Of a DNA stretch of 64,000 bases, positions 1-12,695 are shown one piece after another (position 1 is the stretch's first letter; each line of letters begins with the position of its first letter). The DNA is taken from contig QEYB01001642.1 in NCBI GenBank assembly GCA_017562135.1, forward strand, positions 1,302,001-1,366,000, given 5' to 3'. A program made the position numbers and the translations under genes. Below the pieces are notes generated by a model that worked only from the letters and a program-made list of their open reading frames with translations, did not search any database and was not told where the DNA came from. This DNA is from Dipylidium caninum. Lineage: Eukaryota; Platyhelminthes; Cestoda; Cyclophyllidea; Dipylidiidae.

Positions 1-282
1 TAGAATGCACGCTCGTAAATACACACTTGTGAGGAACAACCTGAACAGCTCACTGAACCTATTCGGGAAGTCTCAAAATCGTGTATTCTATGTGCACCAG
101 CACCAAATGAAAGAGGATCTCAGGACTAATTTCTGCCCCACGAAGCTCAGACCAAGGGTAAATGAAATAGGGTGATATTGAAAGAGTCTAAAAAACCAGC
201 CTGCGTTAAAGAGTCGCCAAGGAAGACACATTTCGGCAAGGAGGAAACGGAACGAGCCGACATGCCCTCGAAACACGCTCCG
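1..282. repeat. Inverted duplicate of 54511-54794
   Basis: The first 282 bases match the reverse complement of about 54511-54794 with scattered substitutions and single-base indels. The T run just after the exon has 6 T here and 7 there. Both the esterase exon and flanking intron sequence are shared. Similarity stops around base 282 and continues to the window edge at base 1, so the true unit is longer than what is visible. Confidence 0.85.
201..263 (-). CDS. First exon of an IAH1-like SGNH hydrolase paralogue (partial)
   Basis: Read on the minus strand this 63-nt stretch encodes 21 residues starting MSARSVSSLPK and ending in GDSLTQ, the block-I nucleophile motif (Gly-Asp-Ser) of SGNH esterases. 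It has the same length and nearly the same sequence as exon 1 of the IAH1-like gene at 54530-54592 (+), and the CAG at its 3' end is followed by the same GC dinucleotide. The next exon would lie beyond base 1, off the window. Similarity continues into the intron, so this is a duplicated genomic segment, not a retrocopy. The exon itself is open, but whether the paralogue is functional cannot be judged from one exon. A long ORF on the opposite strand of the 54.5-kb copy is a shadow of this exon. Confidence 0.6.
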
Positions 283-1971
283 TCCAAGTGAAGGTTTTCA
301 GGAGAAAGGTGAAAGAAGAAGATCGCCTATAAAAGATAATCGTGATGCCCAAGATTTTTTAATCTATTTAAAGAGAGCACCCAGGTCTTGCCTGCAATTG
401 GCGTTTATATAGTAATTTGTTTCGGACTAGGAAGTGAAAAGAAACCGCAACCAAACAGAGCCTTCTGATTATAAAACGAAATAAAGTACACCAGTCCAAA
501 AGTATACAATATAAGGGCCCACTGTCCTCATACTTCATTGAATAATTGAGCTTCACCTGCGGACCTGCCCCCAAATTCTTTTGTCGTTGGGGCCTTCTTC
601 ATAATGGTGGTGAAATTCTTCAGCTCTTTAGGTCCCATTGATTAATAAAATCGTGAAAAAGAGTTTTTAATACTCGCAAAGCGGTGCCTGTAACTTCCTT
701 TGTGTATCCCCAATTAGGGCTTAGTGACGTAAACTTTCCCATTTTTGGTTTTGCTTTGTTGGGGTTGCATTTCAGTCCTTGTCTGCGCCACGAGTTTTTC
801 TCCAAGCGCTGGCCACTTCCTCTGCGTTAACTAGTAAAGCCTGCACCTTTTATTCAAAATTTTACCGTTATTCTATGGCTAATTGGGTGGCGCGGCTTCA
901 ATGAATTGGCCGCTAAACGGCTAGGTGGTTGTTTTCAGCAGTTGCTAATGCTTTTCATTACTGCAAAAGAAAGCAGGCATAAACTTGTGCACTCATAGTT
1001 TATAACTTACTATAGAGTTAAGTCGCGCAATGCCCGAATTGCGAATGCTGTGGTTAAGGCAGAAATTCAACACGCATAACCGCCCCTAATTTAGTGATTT
1101 GATTGGGTTAGAGGGCTTTCATTCACTAATCAGTTGTCTATACACACACAGTATGTTTTGCCTTCAACCCTTTAGGAGGCAACGTGGCGGTATTCGCGCA
1201 CAAAAAACTATAAGTGCTGTAAAAACTTTTTGCTTTGCAATTTAACGGCTGTCAATTTTGTGCTTTAGCGGTTTAATGTGTGTAAGGCAAGTACTTACAA
1301 TGTATTGCATCCTTGTTTTAATCATTCGTTTTGGGCCCCGACCTCGGCTATTCGTGAGTGTGTCGTTCCTTTGCGCTTCGGCACGCGGAGTGGGCTTCAT
1401 TGCATCTAAGAGATTTCTCGCTAATTTATAGATAGATCCCCTTACCTATGTGGGGTCACCAATTGGCGCAGTGATTGCGTAGAAATGTGCTCTGGGATAT
1501 AAGCAGTACTTATTTGGCATAGGTCCTGTAGTTGTAAATTGATCACCATTGAATGTGAATCGTTTGCCCATTACTACAACCATGATTTACACCGCAGCAT
1601 CTGCTAATGCATGAAATTTCTGTTTGTTGCTTAAGTCTCTTCGTAGTTTGCAACTTTTCCTTCTTGTTTACCTCTCGGCTCCCAGACGCCTATTTACTTT
1701 GTGTTGGCCTCAAATATGTTTTATTCTCTTCTATTGTGCGTTTCTGCTGCAAGTTTACGAAGGTAGCCTTATCTAGAAGTGGTGTATGCGCACCTCTTGG
1801 CTGATATGTTTCATATTATTCTTTTTTTGCGTTACTTAGGCTGGTATTGCATTTGGATACATTAGTCATTCACCTTGTGTTTAATTCACGCTGTTTAATT
1901 GAAATTTTTGCTATACGCTTTGGTAGTCTTTTCATCCCTGCTTCCGATAGGCGACATTCCTCCAACCTACT
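283..1971. other. Non-genic stretch upstream of the RRM gene
   Basis: No ORF with recognisable protein similarity, splice chain, RNA gene or tandem repeat was seen. It is moderately AT-rich. The right end should contain the promoter and 5' UTR of the RRM gene that starts at 1972, but no convincing motif stands out. Confidence 0.5.
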
Positions 1972-3725
1972 ATGGGGAAACCTACACTTGCAAATAATTC
2001 AGTGATAGTCGAGGAAGACTCAATCCCTAGTGGACCAAAAAAGGTATACTTCTTGTACCCATTACCCCCATTTTAATTTCCCCTTTTTTGCTTTTGCCTC
2101 CAAAATTTCGCTTACAACTCCCACCCTTGCCTTTGTCGTTCGGATTGTTAATTGAGGCATTTCCAGTCACCTTCATATATGAATTAGATCCTCTCCAAGT
2201 CAGCCAAGCGCAAGTTAAAGAAGAAATTGGTTCGCGATGCTAGACGTGCTTTAAATGCCAACAAACCGCCCAAGCCTACTCCTGTAAGCCACGTTGCAAC
2301 CGTTACATTATGCATTTCTCGTATTTGCAAATGATCCTGACTTTTTACAGCAAATTAAACTTCCTGCCTCAATCGTGCTTCCAGAACACACATCAAATTC
2401 TGCTATCCTGGACGACGCCTCCTTACTTACAGAAATAAGGAAACGTATTGGTGCGTTTTAAGATAATGGGCTAGTAGTTTCAAATCCTCCCATCAGTAAT
2501 TGAGTTCTGCTCGTAAATAGTGTTTTGATGTCATCTTTCACTAATTCATTCTCTCACTCATACCTCAATAGTCTCTCTGATTTCTTCTAGGCGACCAACA
2601 TAAGCAGACAGTTCGAGTTTCTCCTGTTCCGAAGCTCTGTACACCTCTCCTACTCCAGGACCTCTGTCCTTCAGCAGTGGCTGTACGTCTTCCTTCGAGA
2701 AAAAACGCCAGGTGAATTGACCGGTATGAATGGCAACGTTGACGGCACTTTACTTGATTGAATTAATGGTTATCTTTATGCCAGGTATGCCTTCATCGAA
2801 TTCAAGTCCTCGTCAGAAGCAAAAGCAATGGCCCAGAGACTAAATGCACAACTCCTGAATGGTAAAGCTCTTACCGCAATGGTGTGCAGTGACAAACCTG
2901 TTGTAAAGCAACTTGACTGGAAGCCACTGGAGGAAAGAGAGTTGGAGACTTTTGATCTAACCAGTCTTTACGTCTCGCGGCTTCCTCGTTTCACAGACCG
3001 CTCAGATCTCGCTCAGATCTTCCGCACAGCAAGCAGGATTAAGTTTGAGAGTCTTCCCGATGGCACGTGCAAGGGGTAGGAGGCCTCGTTTGCAATCATC
3101 CTTAGTCCATCATCTCCTCACTTTCGCCTTTTTCCCGATAGATTTTGTACATTGAAGTATCGGAGTCGCAACCAGGCTCAAGAAGAGTTCATCAGACTTC
3201 ATGGAACCCTCTTTAAGGGAATCCCAATTTTCGTGAACTTCATAATTAAGGTAACTAAAACATCATTTGACCACTTAATGAATGGGTTGAATAGATGTCC
3301 ATGTCTTGGTATTTTAGCCTAAAGTAAGGAGTACCGAAGAGTCAGCCAATAGAAGCAGGAGACAGTCAATACTTCTTTCAAAACCTAGTACAATTGATGT
3401 CGGCGTGGAAATTCAGGCGAGTGGCGATGCCCCAAGTGAACCGGAAAGGCGTTTCAACGTTAGAAAAAAAAGAGGCCCAAATAGTGAGGTCGTCGATGAA
3501 ATGAAAATTGACTTCGATAAAGTTGGAATGCGAGGGAAACGCTGCACCGACAAAGCCATTGCTCGAGCCAAACTTAGTAAGGTTCCATTCCGGAAGACGA
3601 ACGATAAATCAGTTCTCATCCTCAAAAGGTCCCCAAAGCATGAAGGCAAAAGGAGTAAAATAGAATTCTGTCACTTATTAGAAAAGTCAAGTGAAAAGAT
3701 GAATAAATCAGGAATTTTGAAATAG
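1972..3725 (+). CDS. Two-RRM RNA-binding protein, RBM34/nucleolar-like
   Basis: Seven exons join in phase: 1972-2043, 2188-2283, 2351-2450, 2591-2711, 2785-3075, 3142-3250 and 3318-3725, giving 398 residues; introns are 66-144 nt with GT-AG ends. The N-terminal part is lysine-rich (SAKRKLKKK around residues 27-36). A degenerate first RRM lies about residues 110-165, with an RNP1-like YAFIEF after a splice junction. A second RRM spans about 189-265, with an RNP2-like LYVSRLP and an RNP1-like GFCTLKY across the exon 5/6 junction. The C-terminal 130 residues are basic and low in complexity. Tandem RRMs with basic tails are typical of nucleolar pre-rRNA factors such as RBM34/Nop12 or nucleolin. 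The RNA-binding class is well supported; the exact orthologue is inference. Confidence 0.75.
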
Positions 3726-3974
3726 AGACACTGTGTTTACCTGTATTAAAGGTGTTTTGTACCGTTTATTGTTCTCCTTTGTGGCTAGGTGATATTTTCC
3801 GCTTAATTAGCTAAGTTACTTTAAATTAATATCATCAGACTCCATTGATATAATATGGAACTGTCTCCTTGTAAGAATGGTTTATTGTTATTGAGATGTT
3901 TTGGCATTAAGCGCCGCTATTGGATACACAGAGGGGTGGTTAGGGTCTGTTGAGGTATATAAGCGTCCCGACCT

Positions 3975-4416
3975 CTAAAAAGCTCTGAATCCGTGTTTCG
4001 TTTTCATAGTTTTCTCATAGTTAGGATTTCGTATCTCGCCGAATTCACATGCCGGGGCGTCTGGAGCTTTGCAAGGGGGGCGCCATCCGTCATCGACTGC
4101 GCAGGAGTGACATTTGATGATTTCATTGTCTTTCTGTGCCAGCAACTAACAAGACTGCCGAAGAAAGTTATTCAGTTACTTTCACCTTCCTTAGCCCCGT
4201 GTTAGGGCCATCGACAATAAAGATAAAGTAGTAGCCCTCAAACTGTTTTTCACCTGCGACTCGGTAAACTTGGGGCAATCTCTTTAAGCCAAGATTCTTC
4301 ACATCAAAAACGACCTGGTCGTTATCCAAAAGACGAATAATATGTCGTTTCAAGGCTGCCCTTATGGCATCACTTTTAAGAGCTTTAAAAATTGTTGCTA
4401 CCTCATACCGGGCCAT
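3975..4416 (-). CDS. MRPS6: Mitochondrial small ribosomal subunit protein bS6m
   Basis: Two exons, 4416-4186 and 4145-3975, separated by a 40-nt GT-AG intron, encode 133 residues. The start MARYEV followed by FKALKSD, the central LKRHIIRLLDNDQVV and the NLGLKRLPQVYR block align with the N-terminal half of animal MRPS6 (MPRYELALILK, NLGERALPYR). The second exon gives LLAQKDNEIIKCHS, matching the helix that follows the beta sheet in S6, then a tail longer than the human one. The product is a small-subunit mitoribosome protein binding 12S rRNA together with bS18m. It converges with the RRM gene, whose stop lies 250 nt away. Confidence 0.85.
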
Positions 4417-7400
4417 GGATATTGAACACTTAGGTTCTCACGTTGTCCAATCAATTGCCTAGGTTGAAATAGATACAATACTAAAGATATGCGCAAATTT
4501 TGTGCAATGTTTTTACAGGGTACCCCAAATTATAGTGGATTTCTTAACGCTTAGAAACTCTATAAATCTCGTTAGGCCTATTCGTAATCAAATGGAGACA
4601 TCATGCCTCAATAGTAACGTAAGCCCCTCGATCTGTGGATTCAAGTGGTCTTACCCAAGCAGAAAGCATTGTCGAGATAGTAAGTAAATAAATTCAGAGA
4701 AAGGATTTGAAACTTTGCCTCTATGTTGCTGTACCAAAGTTAAAATAGCAGAGATATAGACTCCCTCGAAGTCTTCCACGGAATAATATTTAGTTAGAAA
4801 CGTAGAGACCATCTCTACGATAATTGATGTAATACCACAATTATTGGTAAAACAGCGTTTTTGGCTTGTAAACTAAATAACCGCGTTTTGAACTACCAAT
4901 ATTTCCGTAACGAGGCGTATAAATGAAAGTTACTACTGCATATATATACACAGGGACGGGAATCCTGCCACTGCGCAGGACCCAAACCATAAATCATTTA
5001 GATAAGTTTCGAAAACCGCTGCCTCATCGCGTGTAGACTATATTTGATTTACGTACTCCCACCAACTACCTTCCCCTGCCCTCCTTTCTTTTGCATCGCT
5101 CAGATGAGTCTTTTCGCTTACCACCAACATCTGTCCTGGACGCGAAATACACAGCCTAAACAACTGCTCTTGGGAAATGCTACCTTCAATTTGTACTCAT
5201 AATGAAGGCGATGATTAGCGTTGGTTACGTGGCTCTCTCCTAAACTAATATGCCGAGTTTAGGGATTTTGTTTGACAATGAAAGTGGTACATACCAATTC
5301 TCCTCATTTGTTAACACGCACCTAAACGAAAAATCAAGGGTAGTACAAGGGAACCATCGAATCACGATCCTGGTAGACCCCCCGGAGATGTAGTCGGTGT
5401 CTTTTTTAAGGTATGCTGATGATCAGTGGAAACTAATAAGTTCGGCAGAAGGTTACGGCACAGCGGCTGAAGTTTATAATTTTTTGACATGGTGACCACT
5501 TTGCAACCGATATCTAAAAGGAGTCTTTGATGCTATTATAAGCTGCCGTAACGATTAGACTTGGTAAGTTGGCGGTCGTAATGATCAGAAATCTACAAGC
5601 ACTTGTAATAGGCTGAATGAATAAGATACTAGGCTTTAGAATGGCAAGGGCAAGGTGCGAACCATATACCCACGGACACAAATAGTGATTCCTGTTGAAT
5701 TACAAATGGGACAAATTTCTCAATAGGCATGAGAGCGTAAAAAGCACAGCGAATTAAGAACGTTCTCCACTTTCACTAGCGTGTCTTCATCCCTTTTTTA
5801 TTAAAAACGCGATATACTTATTGATGTGCAGCGCTTACATTAATGTAAAACACCGGATGAATGTGATTTCACACTGTCCCACAGTGTAATCTTATAAAAA
5901 TCCAATCTCTCATTAATTTTTGGGTGAACCTCATTACTTGCAACTATGTTATAACAAGTAATGATGCCATTGTCTCCTCCGAAAATTAGTAGTATGCAAA
6001 CTCATTGCCGTACGTCACATGTTCTTCCTTCCAAGCTAAGTCGTAGTAATTTTTAGCAAGTCAGGCATAAATCAGGAAAAAATTCCCTTTTCCCAACCAG
6101 TTATCTAGATACCTGTATTATCCCAACCATCGTTCAATGTGGACACGAATTATAGTGAAGATGAATAGTGTATACGTCAGCTACGCATTTTTTTCAACTT
6201 CCGTGCCACAGTGTCTGAAGGGACTTGATCATTTTTCGAAAACAAGAAAAGTTTTTGACATGGAATTGTGTTGCGTAACCACCTGGATAGAACAGCATTC
6301 TGATTCTTTATTTCGCTACCCTTTATTTGTCATTTTTTCTGTGCAAATGATATTGCACCTTTTGTTGACATCCACATTAAGGTCTTCAAAGAATGCAGTG
6401 CGAGTCATAGAATTTTTGTATCCAGTTATCACTCTAAATACGATCACGGAAATGTGGATATAGTACTTAAGAACCAGAACAATGCTTCATACGGTAATAT
6501 AAATAGAAAGTAGCGTCTACGTTGTTGAATCCTTTCTACCTTATCTTTCAAACTATAATGCGGCTTGATCGAGCTATTATACTGTCACGAGTAGGTGCTC
6601 CGCACTAGTTTTCCATTTTATTTAATTCAACCAGAAACGTGTTTTTTAATAGAATGTGCATGCACCTCGTGTTTCCAGACTCCCATTCTGACTTTGTGGT
6701 AATATCCGGTGATCCCCGAACGCTATAAGGTCACTTCAAGATGGTCTTATGTTAGGTTGACAACTATGAAACGGGCATTGTCGTCTAGTCTGTGCTCAGC
6801 TGCACTCTAACGTTGCCCTATATTTGTAAACTTTATCGACATTATCTTAATCACTTCATTTTTTGTGTTTATATTCCACTTTTACTTTACTTTTCGCCGA
6901 AGCCACGCGGATACAAACCGAGTCCTAATTAAACTGCAGCGCAGCTAAACAAGCTCACAGAAACATTAATGAGAAATTGGGAGATTGATCCAACAATGAA
7001 GAAAACGCAAGGTATTGGTGCCAAAAATTTCGTTCTGGCAATTTGACTACTACTAACGAGCCTCGAAGAAGTCCAACGGCCCTTAGTGGCAATAAAGACA
7101 TAAGGACGACTGTGGGATCCGCTTCACGTGCAAGAATTTGTGGACTCGGGTCTAAACTAAGACCTAGTACTAAGGTTATGTTAGAACATTTGCGTACAAT
7201 AAATGAGGAAAAAACGGTCTCATATGCCATCCACACGTACTGTAGCAACTGCAGATGATCGAACTCAATAGCAAGTACACATATTTGTTGCTTCATAATA
7301 CACGACTTTTGCACCTGAAATGATGGTTCTCAACCATTTTTGAAACTGGATGTTGTCTTCAACCTAATACTGAAGTTTCCAGATGCAATTACTTATAAAC

Positions 7401-8716
7401 GTAGCTTGCAAGAGTCACAGTTTTCTCGATATCATACCTTTCGGAAGTTATTTTGTCCAGAGAACTTTAACATTTTTTTTGGAAATTATTAGTATCGATC
7501 TAGGATTAATATTTGATTATAATATGCTCACATTCATTCATAATGCCACACAAGACCCTTCTCAAATTCATCTGAAATCAACCTTCTCACGGTACGGCTG
7601 CATTTGGGACTTGTCTCCGAAGAAAACAAGCCTTTCTACATCTGGCGTTCCTCTTAAAAATGGCACAGTTAGTTAAGATCAATAAAGAATGAATGAAAAC
7701 ATGGTTGATTATTTAAATTATTCCAAAAGAGTGAGAAGTACTACCACTTGCCAATTCCCAAACACTCGTCCCTGGCCGAATATCATATTTTGCTGCTAAA
7801 GCAAAGTACAAATAGGACGTCAGATACGCTCTCTCTCCTACCTTTATTATCACTGCAGTCCAAGTTTTAATTTACCTCACATGGACAACTGCAATATTAC
7901 ACTAAGTTTGGTTTGGTACTCGACTGCAGTAAGGGGACGGTGGCTGGGACGAACCCAGTTCTTTCTCTCATGAAATCTGCTGCGGACGCAATCGTTCCGT
8001 TAGACCAAGCGCGAATTTTTAAGCGGATCCAACGTCATTCGTCTGTCTAAATATAAATTCCACGCACTCACTAACCATTCGCACCGTAGCGACAGTTATG
8101 TGTCGAGCCATCGCGCTTGGCAAAGACGCAAAATTACTTGTTACCAGAAGTTAATCCCCACCATTGGACAGGCCTAGTGCAAGTTATCGGAGAAGTCTCA
8201 CTGTTATGATCAAAAATCTGTTTGAGTAGTCTTATCCCCAAAGCGACAGCATTTTGAACAACCCGAAGCGCTCCCGTAATCACCAACAAAATTCCCTTGC
8301 GCATTCAGTAAAATCATCCTTTAACATATGGGTAAGAAATAGCGTGCGCAAGCCTCAACTGGCGTTACCCTTTCACGAAACAAACGCAAACTGCACAAGC
8401 ATTGGCGGCATAAAGAGTTTTCGAAATCAAATCATAACCTGAGAAAATGTTCTTTTTAGAACCCTATGATAAAACGAATAGACAAATTCATGTAGGTATA
8501 CCATTTGGGACTCAACACAATAATTTACAAGTGAGGAGCAGGCTGCGAAAGGCGAGAATATACGAAACAGGTGGATGATTAAAATTTTTACAAACAAGAG
8601 TCGGAGAAAGTATATCGTAAGCAAATAAATAATATGTGCCGTAAAGGTATTCCGTTCTATCCAGATATGTAAATTTAAGGGAATAGCAAAACGCACTAGA
8701 AGTAAATTACGAGAAC
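4417..8716. other. 4.3-kb stretch with no gene recognised
   Basis: Many short ORFs occur on both strands (the longest about 119 codons near 6955-7314), but none shows family motifs, biased composition or a splice chain. The sequence is AT-rich without tandem repeats. It separates MRPS6 (5' end at 4416) from the 3' end of atlastin (stop at 8717), so it probably contains the MRPS6 promoter and perhaps the atlastin 3' UTR. No transposon signature was seen by eye. Confidence 0.5.
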
Positions 8717-11700
8717 TTATACCCGAGGCGAAACACCCATAGCTTTCTCAGTCACTCGTTGGCCAACTTGCGAGACGGTAGGAACTAAAACCTGTGCGTA
8801 TAAAAATGCTTTTAAGACATATTGAAGAACTATTTCGAAGCTACACATTTGTTTTGACTTAAAAGAAAAAGGTTTGACAGAAGATACAGCTAGTACTTGT
8901 AATACTACTGAAGTTGGTATCACTACCTCCTATTTAAGTAGATAACTAGTTGGACTACGACATCTAATGTTTTAAACCCAACACTTTTCTGTAGTCTTTT
9001 ATCGTATAAAAAGTAACCCGAATAAAATTAAACAATAAATGAACATACACTATCAGCAATGACTTGTGCCACATAGTCAATTTGTTGACCGACTTCTGAG
9101 GCATTGCCGGTGCATCTGACGAAAATCCATGTGGCCAGAGTGATAAGCGTCAGCCAGAAAGGATAGAGTAGAACGTTGGCGACAATTGAAAGACCGATTG
9201 CGTCCAGAAAACCAGTTATCAGGTAGAAGAGTAAAATGATGATCAACAGGATCATGGGAGTCTTGAAGTGCTGTAAGATTATATAAAAATAGACCTGCGT
9301 AAAGATCAAAGGTCACGGTTCAGGTCGAAAACAACTCCAAGTTTTGGATCCACACATAGCAATGACTAACCTTAACAGTATTTTTGTTCTGGTTGCTCAT
9401 TTTGTAATTGCAATAGAGTTCATCAATTTCTTGGGCCAATTTTTTCTCAAATCCTTGAGCTAAATCTTCGCTACCCATTTTCGGTATCTTTTTAAACTCC
9501 CTTAATGCTTTCTTTTGACAACGTTGATGAGCCTCTTCAATAACTCGATTTAACACGTAAGGGCGACGAGGCCCACAAATCTGCGAAAAATAACGTTTAT
9601 CAAAAAGTTCAAACATACGCCGAAGACGTTAATTTTTTTGAGTAAGTAAAGATCCGCCTAAAATCTTATAATCTTTAAATTTATCGATGAAAGCCGTTTT
9701 ATTTGTGCACTGCATCTGCGGCAAAGCAGCCGCATGTTACTCACTTCTAAATTCCTTACGTGTGAAAACATTACAAAAATGCATACATCAGAGTTTGTAA
9801 TAATGAGCCAAAAGTAATTAACTATACCAAAGAGCTAATTTTGCAATATTTTCACTCGGAGTAATATTTTACCATCGAAAAATTTTTGCCAAATATATAC
9901 CCTATGAAAATGTCAAGGAAAATGTCATAAAAATTGAGCAGAATCATAAAAGGATGCCTGATTGCGGCACACTAACTGGGTGCCAATAAAAGATAGACTT
10001 AATAATTCTAAAAAAAACTGGAGCAATTATAATTTTAAGTAAATCAGTAGAAAATTAAATGAATAAGGATTCAGAAAATCATGCATTAAAGTTTAGCAAA
10101 AACACCCTTTCAGATGAGGCACGTCGGAGCTACTGTTAGGGAAAAAAAACTATCTTCTCGGTTGCAAGGTAGAAAGTCTGTCACTAAGGATCATCTTTAA
10201 GATGGCATCATAATATATAATTAAATTAAATAAGTCGTCTATAAAAAAGACTAACTTCATTCATCTCCTGTACATAAAGGCTGCGGCTGCGATTACAAGC
10301 GTTCAAATTGTTTACTTCTGCGGTGGCGGCATACATGGAAAGTGGCTTAGGTAATTCATCGCTCTGGAAGATTTTCACGTAGGCCCTGAAGTATTCCAAT
10401 AATTCAGAGCAGGTTACCGCCTGTCCATTTATGCTTTTTACTTTGAGATTCGCAGGTGAGAGAATATGGGGAACATAGTCTTCCAGCTGTTTTACGAAAG
10501 CTGGATCAATGTCAGCGAGACGGCCATTAAAAGTGGGACTGTTGGCAACAGTAAGACCCGGATGGGGCATCAAGTAGCACTGGAGATCGGCGAAACACGA
10601 TTTTATGTGTGAACGTAGCATTACATTTTCCTTGGGCATGTCGTTATCAGTCTGCCGAGAAAACACAACAAACATAAAATTGATAAATTTTAGTAGAGTT
10701 CTGTTAAAGCGCACATTAGTATAAATCGTAACATGATTCAAATCCATTTCTAACACTTTAGAGTAACGCATAGCAAAAAATGTGCGACAAAAAACTGGAA
10801 CTATTCAGATTCAAAAGCTGAAATGAGGATTAAGTCACAAAATAAACAATATAGGGGTAAATTAAAGGATAACAAGGATATCATGAACAAGGAGGCTCAC
10901 TTAGTGAGGTTATAAAACTGTGCCAATAAGCACATATAATTGCCACTCAACGGTTTCATCGAATGATAACATATCAAACATACCATCGATATGATGAAAC
11001 GTAGAACAATCAAGTCATGTGAATAATTTGCACAATAATCTAAGTAAAAATATCACTTGCGAATGAGCCACTTTCCAAGTTCAGAGCATATGCGTTACAT
11101 TACAATATATACAATATATCCCGAAAAAGTTGACCCATCAAATGGAAAAATAGCTGGTTTGCATCAGAAAGAAAATAGCACACCCGTTGTTATAAAAAGT
11201 GACTGACTATACACGGCGACAAAGACAAGGAAATTTAGTAAGATCAAGAATGAGTAAAACGTAGTTAGGTCCGGTTTAACGATAACTATATGGAGTTGTA
11301 AAACACCGCAACCAGATGCCAACCTTTATGAGAGGCTTTAAAACAACGGCAAAGTACTTTAGCGGGGTATTAAGCCCGATGTACTTTTAACAGCATAAGC
11401 ATTAGACAAAGAATTTTTGTGGCCAAGTAAACGTACTTCAAGGCGTTTTTTGAGAAGGCTCATCCCACCTTTGTGACCGTAAGGATGTTCATAGGCGAAG
11501 GCCCAGTCCCGAACAAGAAATTCGAGATGCTAAAGTATTTATAAAAATACAAGCTACAGACGAACTACTATCACAAATCAAAACCACAACGCAAAACGAG
11601 ACAGAATTTAACCTGGAAGGGTGTTTGAGCATAACCGGCTTCGAGAGCAATTCTCCCATATTCAGTAAAAAATTGTAAGTGCTGCAGATAATCTTCTTGC

Positions 11701-12176
11701 AAGTTATCCTTGACGTTGAAGATTTCTTTGCTGCTTAGCATTGTACTTAGCGCAAAAATGGTGGCTGACTGCTTCATGTTAGCCCTACAGTCGAAGGATC
11801 CTTGGGTATCCAAAAAAAGGACGGCAACTTCCTCGCCGGAGGGGAGGGTGATAACAAAAGGTTCGCTCCAAATATGGATACCAGTAGTGTCGCGATCTGC
11901 GCCCCCTCGCCAGTGAAAGCCAGTCAGGGGCTCATCCGGATTACCAAGCCAGTGAGTTTTATCTCTGGAATACATATAACGTAGAAAGAAGTCCAGGAGA
12001 AATGATTTTCCTTTACGAAACGTGCCCACGACGGACACGACCACAACCTTCCGATTTTTAGCAGCTGGACTCAATAAAATCCGGGAAAGGGCGCCTTCGA
12101 CAAGTTCAATCGAATTTGCGCTGTCTCCCCCGTTCGTAGTAACGATTTGTACCGGAGTCCCACCACTTAGTTCCAT
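8717..12176 (-). CDS. ATL: Atlastin, dynamin-like ER-fusion GTPase
   Basis: Six exons in phase 0 throughout: 12176-11613, 11529-11437, 10651-10256, 9580-9371, 9270-9049 and 8791-8717, giving 519 residues (human atlastins about 540-560). The GTPase domain shows the P-loop GTFRKGKS (about 51-58), the switch-region block GADRDTTGIHIWSE, DTQG (about 123-126) and the VRDW guanine-specificity motif (about 194-197). The middle domain contains PHPGLTVA and KSINGQAVTCSELLEYFRAY. Two membrane segments form a hairpin at about 427-470, followed by a short cytosolic tail. Atlastin fuses ER tubules in a GTP-dependent manner. The P-loop has Thr where many animals have Ala. Introns are 83, 785, 675, 100 and 257 nt. 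The start Met precedes an unconserved 40-residue leader. Confidence 0.95.
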
Positions 12177-12695
12177 CAGTTAAAGAAACAATTACTACGG
12201 CCCTAGAGACAAACATTGAAGCTGGGTAGGCTGATTCAGGTAATTAAAACAAAATTACTTATACTCAAATATAATGCGATTATTCAATAACACCGTGCCA
12301 CACGAATAGCTCCTCTGATTGAAACCACTGCAAAAAAGTATAGACAACGTCAAAAACTACGGCCCTAGTTCGGGCGTGCATCTACAAGCTTCGACCCCAA
12401 AGAGGCGGTCAAAAGCCCGTCATCCAAGAAGGCGACAAAGGAAACGCCCCCAAACCCCGAAACGAACCCGAGTAACAAAACAACCGGGTACCGGCCAGAT
12501 CCCTTCTGCCCCGTCACAGAACAACTATTCTACTATGTTATGTATTTACGATGGTGGGCAGACAACGGCTAATGAGAAGTAGGAACATAAGCCAACCACG
12601 CGATTCAACCTAAAAGAATGAGAAGAATGTCAGTCACACATGAACGTCGTTGAGACGTATAGCCTACGCGGCCATGAAAACATGATACCGGGATA
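12177..12695. other. Interval between atlastin 5' end and MICOS gene 3' end
   Basis: This should hold the atlastin promoter and 5' UTR and the 3' UTR of the MICOS gene. A plus-strand ORF of 87 codons (12319-12582) with a basic Lys/Arg/Pro-rich middle lies here. It has no family match that I recognise and sits in what should be the atlastin upstream region, so I do not call it a gene. Confidence 0.5.

Noticed and set aside
6137..6463. 108-codon plus-strand ORF in the 4.4-8.7 kb gap
   Set aside because: AT-rich, no motif, no splice partners and no convincing start context.
12319..12582. Basic 87-codon plus-strand ORF
   Set aside because: No family resemblance, low-complexity Lys/Arg/Pro content and a position just upstream of atlastin make chance more likely.
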